Assembly (NCBI RefSeq): GCF_004121055.1
Contig: NZ_PYAL01000004.1
Coordinates: 372,001 to 436,000, forward strand
From: Achromobacter aloeverae
GTDB taxonomy: Bacteria; Pseudomonadota; Gammaproteobacteria; Burkholderiales; Burkholderiaceae_B
Length of the DNA stretch: 64,000 bases
Direction of reading: 5' to 3'
How positions within the stretch are numbered: the stretch's first letter is position 1; every line of letters begins with the position of its first letter. The notes beneath the pieces were generated by a model. That model was given only the letters and a program-made list of their open reading frames with translations. It was not told the DNA's origin and ran no database searches. Shown piece after piece: positions 1-6,819 of this stretch. A program made the position numbers and the translations under genes.

Positions 1-1
1 G

Positions 2-925
2 CTAATTTGGAACGGATCCACTACGGGTACATTGTGCGCCACCGCAACGAAATGGGCCGGGCGCATAGATAACATCCAATTCAACGCAAACGGCGGCGCT
101 ACGTGTCAAAAGTTCTTTAGTATCGGTGGATGCTTGTTCAACAATGTCCGCTGGATCAATTCCACACTGATCGGTGTGGATTGGAGTTCCATCTCGGGGG
201 CGCCGTCTGGGCTAAACACGTTCGTAAACTGCATGTCGTCGCAGCATCAGAACGTAGGCTTCCAGATGAGCGGCCTTGTGGATGCTGCGATTACGTTGAA
301 TACGTTTGTGAATTGCAGGTTTAGTGGCGCGGATATCAATCTTCGGCTTCTGGAGTACGCAGATACCAACCAATGGTTTGGTGGCAGGGTTGAAGGCGGC
401 ACGGCCTATGGGCTCATAGTCAATGATCCAAGCGGAGGTTTGAATACCGATTCAATCCTCTTCTCCGGGACAACCTTTGATGGGAATCCTGATATCCCAC
501 GTCCGATGTGCTATATCGGCCCCCCGGTATCTCCCATGCCATCTGGTGGAGGTAGTACGGTCGTCACGTTTCGTGACTGCCACTTCACAGGAAGCACGGC
601 GCTCAATGGTGCCGACCCGAGCAATGGGGCGAATATCAAGGTTATTGATTGCCCCGCCTTTGCAATGATGTATGGATATACAGGCGATTATGTACCGGCC
701 AACGATGTGGCTGTCGGCGCCTCTCCCTTCACGTATACGCATCACGATCCTTATGCCGTGAACGTCGTGATATCTGGAGGCAGCGTGTCGCAAATTAGCT
801 TCATACGAAGCGGCTTCGAAAGGGCGCTTAGTACGGGATCTGGCTCCTTCATCCTCAATCCGGGCGATGCTCTGAAGATCACATATTCCTCTCCCCCGGT
901 AGTGTTTACCCGCTGGCAAATCTAG
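2..925 (+). CDS. Phage tailspike/pectate-lyase-like protein (5' partial)
   Basis: The frame is open through the left edge of the window, so the N-terminus is missing and the TTG at 32 is probably internal. The visible part (about 300 residues) has recurring short beta-strand segments with stacked Asn/Phe/Val patterns (for example NTFVNC appears twice, about 40 residues apart), as expected for a right-handed beta-helix tailspike or receptor-binding protein. It lies 8 bp upstream of a second tail-fibre-like gene and ahead of a lysis cassette, which supports a virion adhesion role. The exact substrate or receptor cannot be read from the sequence. Confidence 0.6.
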   Translation, partial: LIWNGSTTGTLCATATKWAGRIDNIQFNANGGATCQKFFSIGGCLFNNVRWINSTLIGVDWSSISGAPSGLNTFVNCMSSQHQNVGFQMSGLVDAAITLNTFVNCRFSGADINLRLLEYADTNQWFGGRVEGGTAYGLIVNDPSGGLNTDSILFSGTTFDGNPDIPRPMCYIGPPVSPMPSGGGSTVVTFRDCHFTGSTALNGADPSNGANIKVIDCPAFAMMYGYTGDYVPANDVAVGASPFTYTHHDPYAVNVVISGGSVSQISFIRSGFERALSTGSGSFILNPGDALKITYSSPPVVFTRWQI

Positions 926-933
926 GACCGACC

Positions 934-1620
934 ATGACGACGCTCAATCCATATCAACTAGTCAACCCAGGAACGTCTACATCAGGGCAGGCCCTTGTGT
1001 CCCAAGGTGCTGGTGTAGCCCCCAAATGGGGGAATGTTCCGGTAGCTAACGTCACTAATGGCGCCTCGACAGCAGGCACTTTGGGGCAGTTCGCTTCCAC
1101 CACATCGGCGCAACTCGCGGGGATCATATCCGATAAGACGGGTAGTGGGTCGCTAGTATTCGGTTCTGCCCCAATGTTGACCACACCGAACATTGTTGGA
1201 TCAGGAAACGGATCGAATGCCGCAGCGGGTTCCGTGGGTGAATTTTTGTCCGTCTCTGTAGCCTCTGGATCTGCCGTATCGTTGACCTCGAATACGGCAG
1301 CTACGATTGCTACCCTGTCCCTAAGCCCTGGCGACTGGGATGTTTGGGGGAATATATGGACGGCGCCGGCAGGAACCACTGCACAAACATTGACAGTAGC
1401 AGGCATCAATATCGCGGCATCGCTGCCGACTGCCCCAGGCAATGGTGCGCTCGTGCAATATCCGTTTTCTGTGGCGGCTGGTGCCGCCATAGGAGCCCCA
1501 GTCGGGACCGTCCGCATAAACATATCAACCGCGACAACCGTTTATCTGGTTTGTCTATCCCAATTTGCCTCAGGCACCAATGGTGCCTACGGTTTCCTAG
1601 GCGCGCGCCGGAGGCGTTGA
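934..1620 (+). CDS. Phage tail-fibre-like protein
   Basis: 228 residues, low complexity, rich in Gly/Ala/Ser/Thr. The N-terminal 60 residues resemble collar or fibre repeats (GQALVSQGAG, TLGQFAST). The C-terminal half (LSPGDWDVWG... ending GFLGARRRR) resembles the compact beta-sandwich tips of phage fibres, which commonly end in a 'G-(F/L)-x-ARR' tail. It starts 8 bp after the tailspike-like gene and its stop TGA overlaps the next ATG (ATGA), so it is translationally linked to the lysis module. Fibre function is inferred from composition and context. Confidence 0.55.
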   Translation: MTTLNPYQLVNPGTSTSGQALVSQGAGVAPKWGNVPVANVTNGASTAGTLGQFASTTSAQLAGIISDKTGSGSLVFGSAPMLTTPNIVGSGNGSNAAAGSVGEFLSVSVASGSAVSLTSNTAATIATLSLSPGDWDVWGNIWTAPAGTTAQTLTVAGINIAASLPTAPGNGALVQYPFSVAAGAAIGAPVGTVRINISTATTVYLVCLSQFASGTNGAYGFLGARRRR

Positions 1621-1883
1621 TGGATGGCGATGTAAAGAAGTGGGCCATCAGCGCAAAAACGATAGTTTCTACGATCGCGTCGTTCTTCGTGATCATGTCA
1701 GCGCTCGTAGCTGCAATTGGCGGTTGCGTTGGGCTGTATTACGGCCTGGCGAATCGAGTCACGATCCTGGAGGCTAACAGCCAGCATATGGGCGACGATG
1801 TGAAGGACATTAAGGCGATGCTAACTCAGATGGTTATGAACCGCGTCGATAACCGGGCAGACGTGCAGAGGTGGGCGAAATGA
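1620..1883 (+). CDS. Small phage membrane protein with coiled coil (holin-accessory/XhlA-like)
   Basis: 87 residues. The ATG at 1620 overlaps the upstream stop (ATGA), which is why this start is chosen over longer in-frame options. One strong membrane segment lies at about residues 15-43 (TIVSTIASFFVIMSALVAAIGGCVGLYYGL), here given by position, followed by an amphipathic heptad-like helix (VTILEANSQHMGDDVKDIKAMLTQMV region). This layout resembles small phage haemolysin/holin-accessory proteins. It is followed with overlap by a second one-TM protein and then the endolysin, so a lysis role is likely but unproven. Confidence 0.6.
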   Translation: MDGDVKKWAISAKTIVSTIASFFVIMSALVAAIGGCVGLYYGLANRVTILEANSQHMGDDVKDIKAMLTQMVMNRVDNRADVQRWAK

Positions 1884-2101
1884 GGCTTGTAGATAACTGG
1901 CGCGAGGCCAAGAAATGGTTCTCGATGCACTGCATGGGGGTCGCCACTGGAGTTCAGGGGGCGTGGATCGCATTGCCTGACGACATGCGGCGGTCTATCC
2001 CGCTGTGGGCCGTCGCAACCCTGACCATCATTATTCTGGTTCTAGGGATGTGGGGGCGCTTGATCGATCAGTCCAAGGGGGAGAAAGATGGAGGGGTATG
2101 A
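1880..2101 (+). CDS. Small phage holin-like protein
   Basis: 73 residues from the ATG at 1880, which overlaps the stop of the previous gene. A GTG 9 bp upstream is possible but less attractive. The N-terminus (MRLVDNWREAKKWFSMHC) resembles a family of small phage proteins found directly before endolysins and annotated as putative holins. A single membrane helix is visible near residues 38-58 (PLWAVATLTIIILVLGMWG). It overlaps the endolysin gene by 14 bp. It would let the endolysin reach the cell wall. Function is inferred from size, membrane segment and position. Confidence 0.65.
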   Translation: MRLVDNWREAKKWFSMHCMGVATGVQGAWIALPDDMRRSIPLWAVATLTIIILVLGMWGRLIDQSKGEKDGGV

Positions 2102-2513
2102 CCTGGGTGCGCTTCAAGCCGAACTGATCCGAGACGAGGGCGAGCGTTTGAAACCCTACAAGGATACGGTAGATAAGACCACCATCGGCATCGGCCGGAA
2201 CCTGGACGATAAGGGCATTAGCCACGACGAATCCCTGATGCTGCTGGCGAACGACATCGCGGATGCGGAAGACTTCCTAAATCGCAACCTGCCGTGGTGG
2301 GCGGAGCTAGACGACGTGCGCATGCGCGTGCTGCTCAATATGGCATTCAACCTGGGCGGCAAGCTTCTTCAGTTCAAAAACACATTGGGTGCCGTGCAAC
2401 GTCACGATTGGCAGGCAGCGCACGATGGCATGCTGGACAGCCTGTGGGCCAAGCAGGTCGGAGCGCGCGCCCAACGGCTGGCCTACATGATGCTCCATGG
2501 AGAAACGCAATGA
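2088..2513 (+). CDS. Phage endolysin, T4-lysozyme type (GH24)
   Basis: 141 residues, close to the usual GH24 length. The T4-lysozyme catalytic triad is visible: Glu17 in RDEGERLKPY, Asp26 in YKDT and Thr32 in TTIGIG, with the expected spacing (E-x8-D-x5-T). It hydrolyses the MurNAc-GlcNAc bonds of peptidoglycan at the end of the lytic cycle. No signal peptide or SAR segment is visible, so export should depend on a pore-forming holin, and two candidate small membrane proteins lie directly upstream. Its stop overlaps the start of the Rz-like spanin gene (ATGA). Confidence 0.93.
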   Translation: MEGYDLGALQAELIRDEGERLKPYKDTVDKTTIGIGRNLDDKGISHDESLMLLANDIADAEDFLNRNLPWWAELDDVRMRVLLNMAFNLGGKLLQFKNTLGAVQRHDWQAAHDGMLDSLWAKQVGARAQRLAYMMLHGETQ

Positions 2514-2824
2514 CGGCAATCCTCGCTCTCCTAACCCAATTCTGGCAGCCCATTGCTGGCGCTCTCGTAGCTGCCCTAGGCGTCCTGTACGCCATCTTCG
2601 TGAAGAGGGGCGCCACTGCTGACGTAGCGACCGCACGCCAGAGTGAAGCGGATGCCCATGTGAAGGTTGCCCAACTTTCCCAGGCTCAGGCAGAGGCGAA
2701 TGCCAAAGCCGCTCAAACCGCCGCCGATGCGGCCAAGGATCGCACCGATGTGGAAAATCAAATTGCTGCTTCTCCTGCCGGTCAGTCTGCTGGCGTCCTG
2801 CGCGAATCCTGGAGCCGCGACTGA
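2510..2824 (+). CDS. Rz: Rz-like inner-membrane spanin subunit
   Basis: 104 residues from the ATG at 2510, which overlaps the endolysin stop. It has one N-terminal membrane segment (ILALLTQFWQPIAGALVAAL, about residues 3-28) followed by a long Ala/Gln/Glu/Asp-rich periplasmic helix (about residues 36-85), the standard i-spanin architecture. It would pair with the lipoprotein encoded in another frame inside it to disrupt the outer membrane after endolysin action. Identification rests on architecture, position and the nested Rz1-like frame. Confidence 0.85.
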   Translation: MTAILALLTQFWQPIAGALVAALGVLYAIFVKRGATADVATARQSEADAHVKVAQLSQAQAEANAKAAQTAADAAKDRTDVENQIAASPAGQSAGVLRESWSRD

Positions 2825-2996
2825 TGCTGCCCCTGAAGTGATCACCCAGACCAGGGTGGTTGATAATTCCTGCTCCTGGGTAAAACCAATCTGGGTCAGC
2901 AAGTCGGACGTGCTTTCAGACGGGACGGCGGACCAAATCAGAGTGCACAATGAGACCGGCGCCAAACGGTGCGGGTGGAAGCCACGGGCTAAGTAG
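2748..2996 (+). CDS. Rz1: Rz1-like outer-membrane spanin lipoprotein (nested in Rz)
   Basis: 82 residues starting at the ATG at 2748, inside the 3' part of the Rz-like gene in a different frame and running 172 bp past its stop. A lipoprotein signal is clear: MWKIKLLLLLPVSLLASC with lipobox LAS-C and Cys18 as the acylation site. Unlike lambda Rz1, the mature part is not strikingly Pro-rich but contains Cys/Trp pairs (SCSW, RCGW). The Met-Trp-Lys start is chosen because it gives a canonical signal length. The nested arrangement is a hallmark of two-component spanins. Confidence 0.85.
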   Translation: MWKIKLLLLLPVSLLASCANPGAATDAAPEVITQTRVVDNSCSWVKPIWVSKSDVLSDGTADQIRVHNETGAKRCGWKPRAK

Positions 2997-3222
2997 CCTC
3001 TCGCCTCGCACAAGCCGGTGGCACCTCATCATCCGCCCCCGGCTCCCTTTCCCAGAACGCGCAGCCGTAGTCCGGCAGGCTGGGGCATATCGGCCGGCCG
3101 GGCTCCCTCTCGCAGATCACGGCGTGCCGGTCGCCATTCGTCCGACCGTGCCAATGCGTGCAGGTCCAGCAGCCACCAGGATGCAGAGAGGAGTCGTAGG
3201 GGTTATGGGAGTCGGATGGCAT
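2989..3222 (-). CDS. Small Cys-rich phage-associated protein of unknown function
   Basis: 77 residues, antisense to the end of the o-spanin gene (8 bp overlap, convergent). It contains a CWTCTHWHG segment followed by ICER and GCAFWEREPGADDE, so at least four Cys plus His could bind a metal. I recall similar short proteins with a C-x2-C-x-H and a 'G-C-x-(F/Y)-W-x-R-E-P-G-x-D-D' tail in Burkholderiales prophages; this is memory, not a search. It is the last gene before the prophage edge and may be separately transcribed cargo (a moron). No function is assigned. Confidence 0.6.
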   Translation of the reverse strand: MPSDSHNPYDSSLHPGGCWTCTHWHGRTNGDRHAVICEREPGRPICPSLPDYGCAFWEREPGADDEVPPACARREAT

Positions 3223-3305
3223 GGCGGCTTATACAGTGGTTTATCCAGTATATGGCGGCCGGGCTCCATTTCTGGCCGGTCAATATTTCCCCCACCACAG
3301 GCAAC

Positions 3306-3331
3306 AAAAAGCCCACCGCTTAGGGTGGGCT
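3306..3331 (-). terminator. Rho-independent terminator of tRNA-Ser(CGA)
   Basis: Read on the minus strand, GCCCACC / GGTGGGC form a 7-bp stem with a CTAAGC loop, followed by TTTTTG. It lies 28 bp downstream of the encoded CCA end of the tRNA gene, so it terminates tRNA transcription and shields the prophage end from it. Confidence 0.85.
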
Positions 3332-3356
3332 TGATGCAAGCTAAATGCTTGATTTG

Positions 3357-3449
<93 letters not shown>

Positions 3450-3782
3450 GGGGTACTGCGGATTCCAATGACCTCGTGGTCGAGGCAAGGTCACGGTCTT
3501 GCCGCTCGATCGAAACGCGGCATAAGCAATCGGGACTGGCCCACACCCTTCCGGGATATCGCTTATCGCCCGTCTCGCACCCGGTTTCCGGTTTGTCCGA
3601 AAGCCGCGTGGAGCAGCAAAGCTCGCTATTCTAGCAGAGATTTCCAAAAATTAGCTAGCCGTCCAAAAAGTTGTCGAATTGCCCCGCACCAAGGCGACCC
3701 GCATGGGTAATTTCTTGTCAGAATGCGTGTCGTAGCGCCTTCTTGGCGCCTTGCCAGGCGCCGCCGACGCCAGGACGACCGC
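3450..3782. other. Intergenic stretch with possible tRNA-Ser promoter
   Basis: 333 bp without a convincing gene. On the minus strand an extended -10 (TG at 3636-3635, then TAGAAT at 3633-3628) could drive tRNA-Ser(CGA) with a leader of about 175 nt. The -35 is weak. No conserved RNA or repeat was seen otherwise. Confidence 0.35.
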
Positions 3783-4952
3783 ATGCAAATCGTCATCATC
3801 CTCCTGCTATCCGCCGTGATCTGCGTGCCGCTGACACAAGTGCTGGGCCTGGGCGCGATTCCGGGCTACCTGTTGGCGGGCATCCTGATCGGACCCTACG
3901 GCCTCGGCCTGGTGCAGGACGTGCCCGCCATCACCAATATTTCCCAACTGGGCGTGGTCATGATGCTGTTCGTGATCGGCCTGGAGCTGGCGCCGTCGCG
4001 CCTGTGGGCCATGCGGCGGGAGGTGTTCGGCCTCGGCTCGCTGCAAATGTTCGCCAGCGCGGCCGCCTTGACCTTCCTGCTGGGCGGCGTCCTGCGCCAC
4101 CTGGTTGGGATGTCCCTGGCCGGCGCCGTCCTGTGCAGCCTGGCCCTGTCGCTATCGTCCACCGCCGTCGCCATGCGCCTGCTCGACGAGCGCGGGCTCA
4201 GCCGCACGCCCATGGGCCGCACTGCCGTGGGTATCCTGCTGTGGCAGGACATGGCGGCCATTCCTGTTCTGGTCGCCGTGGGGATCATCGGCGGCGGCGG
4301 GACGCGCGCGCCTTCGTTCGTCGAAGGCCTGGTCGCCGTCGCGGTCGTCGTCCTGGGGCGGGTCTTCAGGCTGATGCGCTGGGTCAAGGTGGCGCAGCTT
4401 CAGGAACTCTTCACCGCTGCCACGCTGCTGGTGGTCATCGGAACCGCGCAGCTGTTCGACCACGCGGGCCTGTCGGCCGGCCTGGGCGGCTTCCTCGTGG
4501 GCGTGGTGCTGGCCAAGTCCCGCTACCGCGAAGACATGGAAACGAGTATCGAGCCGTTCAAGGGACTGCTGCTGGGCCTGTTCTTCCTGTCCATCGGCAT
4601 GGTGATCAACCTGAACGTCCTGCGGCAGGACTGGCCCTTCGTGGTCATGGGCGTCGTCGGCCTGCTGGCCATCAAGGGGCTGATCCTCTATGGCATCGCC
4701 CGCTGGAGCGGCCTGCCGTCCTATCACCGGCTGCCTTTCGCCCTGGGCCTGGCACAGGGCGGGGAGTTCGGCTTCGCGATCTTCAACGAGGCCGTGGACA
4801 ACAATCTGCTGTCGGTCCCGCACCGCGACCTCATCGCGGTGGTGGTGGCCGTTTCCATGGCCGTGGTCCCCGTATGGCTGAAATGGCTGGAACGCCTGCG
4901 CATGCGTGCCAGGGAGCGGCGCGGCTACGCGCCGGAAGCGGCGGGGGACTGA
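3783..4952 (+). CDS. CPA2-family cation:proton antiporter (Kef-like, membrane domain only)
   Basis: 389 residues from the ATG at 3783; an in-frame ATG 60 bp upstream would add a basic, non-membrane leader (RRRRQDDR) and is not preferred. About 11-12 membrane segments run the length of the protein, with family hallmarks PGYLLAGILIGPYGLG near the N-terminus and GLSAGLGGFLVGVVLA / LAQGGEFGFAIF in the second half. It exchanges K+ or Na+ for protons in the inner membrane. The usual C-terminal RCK/TrkA-N nucleotide-binding domain of KefB/KefC is absent, so gating must differ. Ion specificity is not visible. It stands alone with no operon partner. Confidence 0.88.
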   Translation: MQIVIILLLSAVICVPLTQVLGLGAIPGYLLAGILIGPYGLGLVQDVPAITNISQLGVVMMLFVIGLELAPSRLWAMRREVFGLGSLQMFASAAALTFLLGGVLRHLVGMSLAGAVLCSLALSLSSTAVAMRLLDERGLSRTPMGRTAVGILLWQDMAAIPVLVAVGIIGGGGTRAPSFVEGLVAVAVVVLGRVFRLMRWVKVAQLQELFTAATLLVVIGTAQLFDHAGLSAGLGGFLVGVVLAKSRYREDMETSIEPFKGLLLGLFFLSIGMVINLNVLRQDWPFVVMGVVGLLAIKGLILYGIARWSGLPSYHRLPFALGLAQGGEFGFAIFNEAVDNNLLSVPHRDLIAVVVAVSMAVVPVWLKWLERLRMRARERRGYAPEAAGD

Positions 4953-5171
4953 GTTCGGCGCCGTCCTCGCCCCGCCCGGTATTTGCCCGCGCCGGCGACC
5001 GGGATGTTATTGCCCCAGGCAATGGTCGCGCCAGCGCGACCCCGCGGCTACACTCCAGGAGCGGCGGCGGATCGATCCCGTGCCGCGCGGTCTCCGGCGG
5101 TGGGCCAGGCGCCCGGCCGGCTGGCGGCCCAGCCCCCTTCATCATGCCCTCATGCGGTTAGGAGAATCTTC

Positions 5172-5954
5172 ATGCTCAAAGGAAAAGTAGCGGTCGTCAC
5201 CGGGTCCACCAGCGGCATCGGATTGGGGATTGCGACGGCGTTGGCCGCACAGGGGGCGGATGTGGTGTTGAACGGCTTCGGCGACGCCGCCGAGATCGAG
5301 AAGACCCGCGCCGGCCTGGCGCAGACCCACGGCACCAAGGTGCTCTATGACGGCGCCGACCTCAGCCGCGGCGACGCGGTGCGCGGGCTGGTGGAAAACG
5401 CCGTCAAGCAGCTTGGCCGCATCGATATCATCGTCAACAACGCCGGCATCCAGCACACCTCGCTGATCGAGGATTTTCCCGTGGAACGCTGGGACGCCAT
5501 CATCGCCCTGAACCTGTCCGCCGTCTTTCACGGCACGGCGGCGGCCCTGCCGCACATGAAGAAGCAGGGCTGGGGCCGCATCATCAACATCGCGTCCGCG
5601 CATGGCCTGGTCGGCTCGGCCAACAAGTCGGCCTACGTGGCCGCCAAGCACGGCGTGGTCGGCCTGACCAAGGTGACGGCGCTGGAAACGGCGGGGCAGG
5701 GCATTACGGCCAACGCCATCTGCCCGGGCTGGGTGCGCACCGCCCTGGTGGAAAAGCAGATCAGCGCCATCGCCGCGCAGAAGGGCATCAGCCAGGAAGA
5801 TGCCGCGCGCGAACTTCTGGGCGAGAAGCAGCCTTCGCTGCAATTCGTCACGCCCGAGCAACTGGGCGGCACCGCCGTCTACCTGGCCTCGCCCGCGGCC
5901 GAGCAGGTCACCGGGACCACGATCTCGGTCGACGGCGGCTGGACCGCCCGCTGA
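5172..5954 (+). CDS. bdhA: 3-hydroxybutyrate dehydrogenase (SDR)
   Basis: 260 residues from the ATG at 5172, preceded by a TAGGAGAA ribosome-binding site; longer in-frame starts lack an RBS and add Arg/Pro-rich sequence. A classical short-chain dehydrogenase: cofactor loop TGSTSGIG (10-17), NNAG (89-92), catalytic Ser142, Tyr155 and Lys159 (YVAAK). The KxAYVAAKHGVVGLTKVTALE and ICPGWVRTALVEKQI segments match D-3-hydroxybutyrate dehydrogenases. It interconverts 3-hydroxybutyrate and acetoacetate with NAD+ in ketone-body or polyhydroxybutyrate turnover. It is followed 47 bp later by yaaA in the same direction. Confidence 0.85.
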   Translation: MLKGKVAVVTGSTSGIGLGIATALAAQGADVVLNGFGDAAEIEKTRAGLAQTHGTKVLYDGADLSRGDAVRGLVENAVKQLGRIDIIVNNAGIQHTSLIEDFPVERWDAIIALNLSAVFHGTAAALPHMKKQGWGRIINIASAHGLVGSANKSAYVAAKHGVVGLTKVTALETAGQGITANAICPGWVRTALVEKQISAIAAQKGISQEDAARELLGEKQPSLQFVTPEQLGGTAVYLASPAAEQVTGTTISVDGGWTAR

Positions 5955-6001
5955 ACGACCCAGGACACTCACCCTCCAAGCAAGAGAAAGGACCCGTTTC
6001 C

Positions 6002-6778
6002 ATGCTGTACCTGCTGTCTCCCGCCAAGAAGCTGGACTACGACACCCCCGTCCATATCCAGGCGCACACCCAGCCGCTGTTCGTCGACCAGGCCGCCGCG
6101 CTGATCAAGGTCCTCAAGACCAAGTCGGCCGACGATATCTCGGCCTTGATGGACCTGAGCGCGGCCCTGTCCGAACTGAACGTGCGCCGCTATGCCGAGT
6201 GGAAGCCCACGTTCACCCAGGCCAATTCGCGCCAGGCCATCCTCGCCTTCAACGGCGACGTCTACGAAGGCTTGCAGGCCGACACGCTGACGCCGGCCCA
6301 GCTGGATTGGGCGCAGGAACACGTGGCCATTCTCAGCGGCCTGTACGGCGTGCTGCGGCCGCTGGACCTGATGCAGCCCTACCGCCTGGAAATGGGCACC
6401 CGCCTGGAAACGAAGCGCGGCAAGAACCTGTACGACTTCTGGGGCGCCAGCATCGCCGAGTACCTGAACGAACGACAGGCCGGCGCGAAGAAACCCATCG
6501 TCGTCAACCTGGCGTCGGAGGAGTACTTCAAGTCAGTCGACCTGAAGACCTTGCAGGCGCGCGTGGTGCAGTGCGTGTTCCAGGACTGGAAGAACGGCGC
6601 CTGGAAAATCATCAGCTTCCATGCCAAGCGTGCGCGTGGGCTGATGGCGCGCTACGCCATCACGCACAAGGCGGGCACGCCGGAGAAGCTGCAAGGCTTC
6701 GACAGCGAAGGCTATGCCTACGCGGCGGACGCCTCGACGCCGGACAAGCTGGTGTTCCGGCGCAAGCTGGAAGGTTGA
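6002..6778 (+). CDS. yaaA: Peroxide-stress resistance protein YaaA (UPF0246)
   Basis: 258 residues, the family's normal length, opening with the diagnostic MLYLLSPAKKLDY. Other family segments are IMDLSxxL-like ALMDLSAALSELNVRRYAEW, SGLYGVLRPLDLMQPYRLEMG, and the C-terminal FHAKRARGLMARY. In E. coli the family lowers free iron and limits oxidative DNA damage during peroxide stress, and its fold binds DNA. It is a cytosolic protein. It sits 47 bp after bdhA with an AAGAGAAAGGA-type RBS, so the two may be co-transcribed. It converges on the FUSC gene 41 bp downstream. Confidence 0.93.
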   Translation: MLYLLSPAKKLDYDTPVHIQAHTQPLFVDQAAALIKVLKTKSADDISALMDLSAALSELNVRRYAEWKPTFTQANSRQAILAFNGDVYEGLQADTLTPAQLDWAQEHVAILSGLYGVLRPLDLMQPYRLEMGTRLETKRGKNLYDFWGASIAEYLNERQAGAKKPIVVNLASEEYFKSVDLKTLQARVVQCVFQDWKNGAWKIISFHAKRARGLMARYAITHKAGTPEKLQGFDSEGYAYAADASTPDKLVFRRKLEG

Positions 6779-6819
6779 AGAGGGCAGGGGCCGGTTCGGC
6801 GGGCCCTCCGCCCGCCCCC

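Noticed and set aside
3671-5161. A 496-codon plus-strand frame overlapping the antiporter gene
   Set aside because: Arg/Gly/Pro-rich out-of-frame reading of a clear membrane protein gene.
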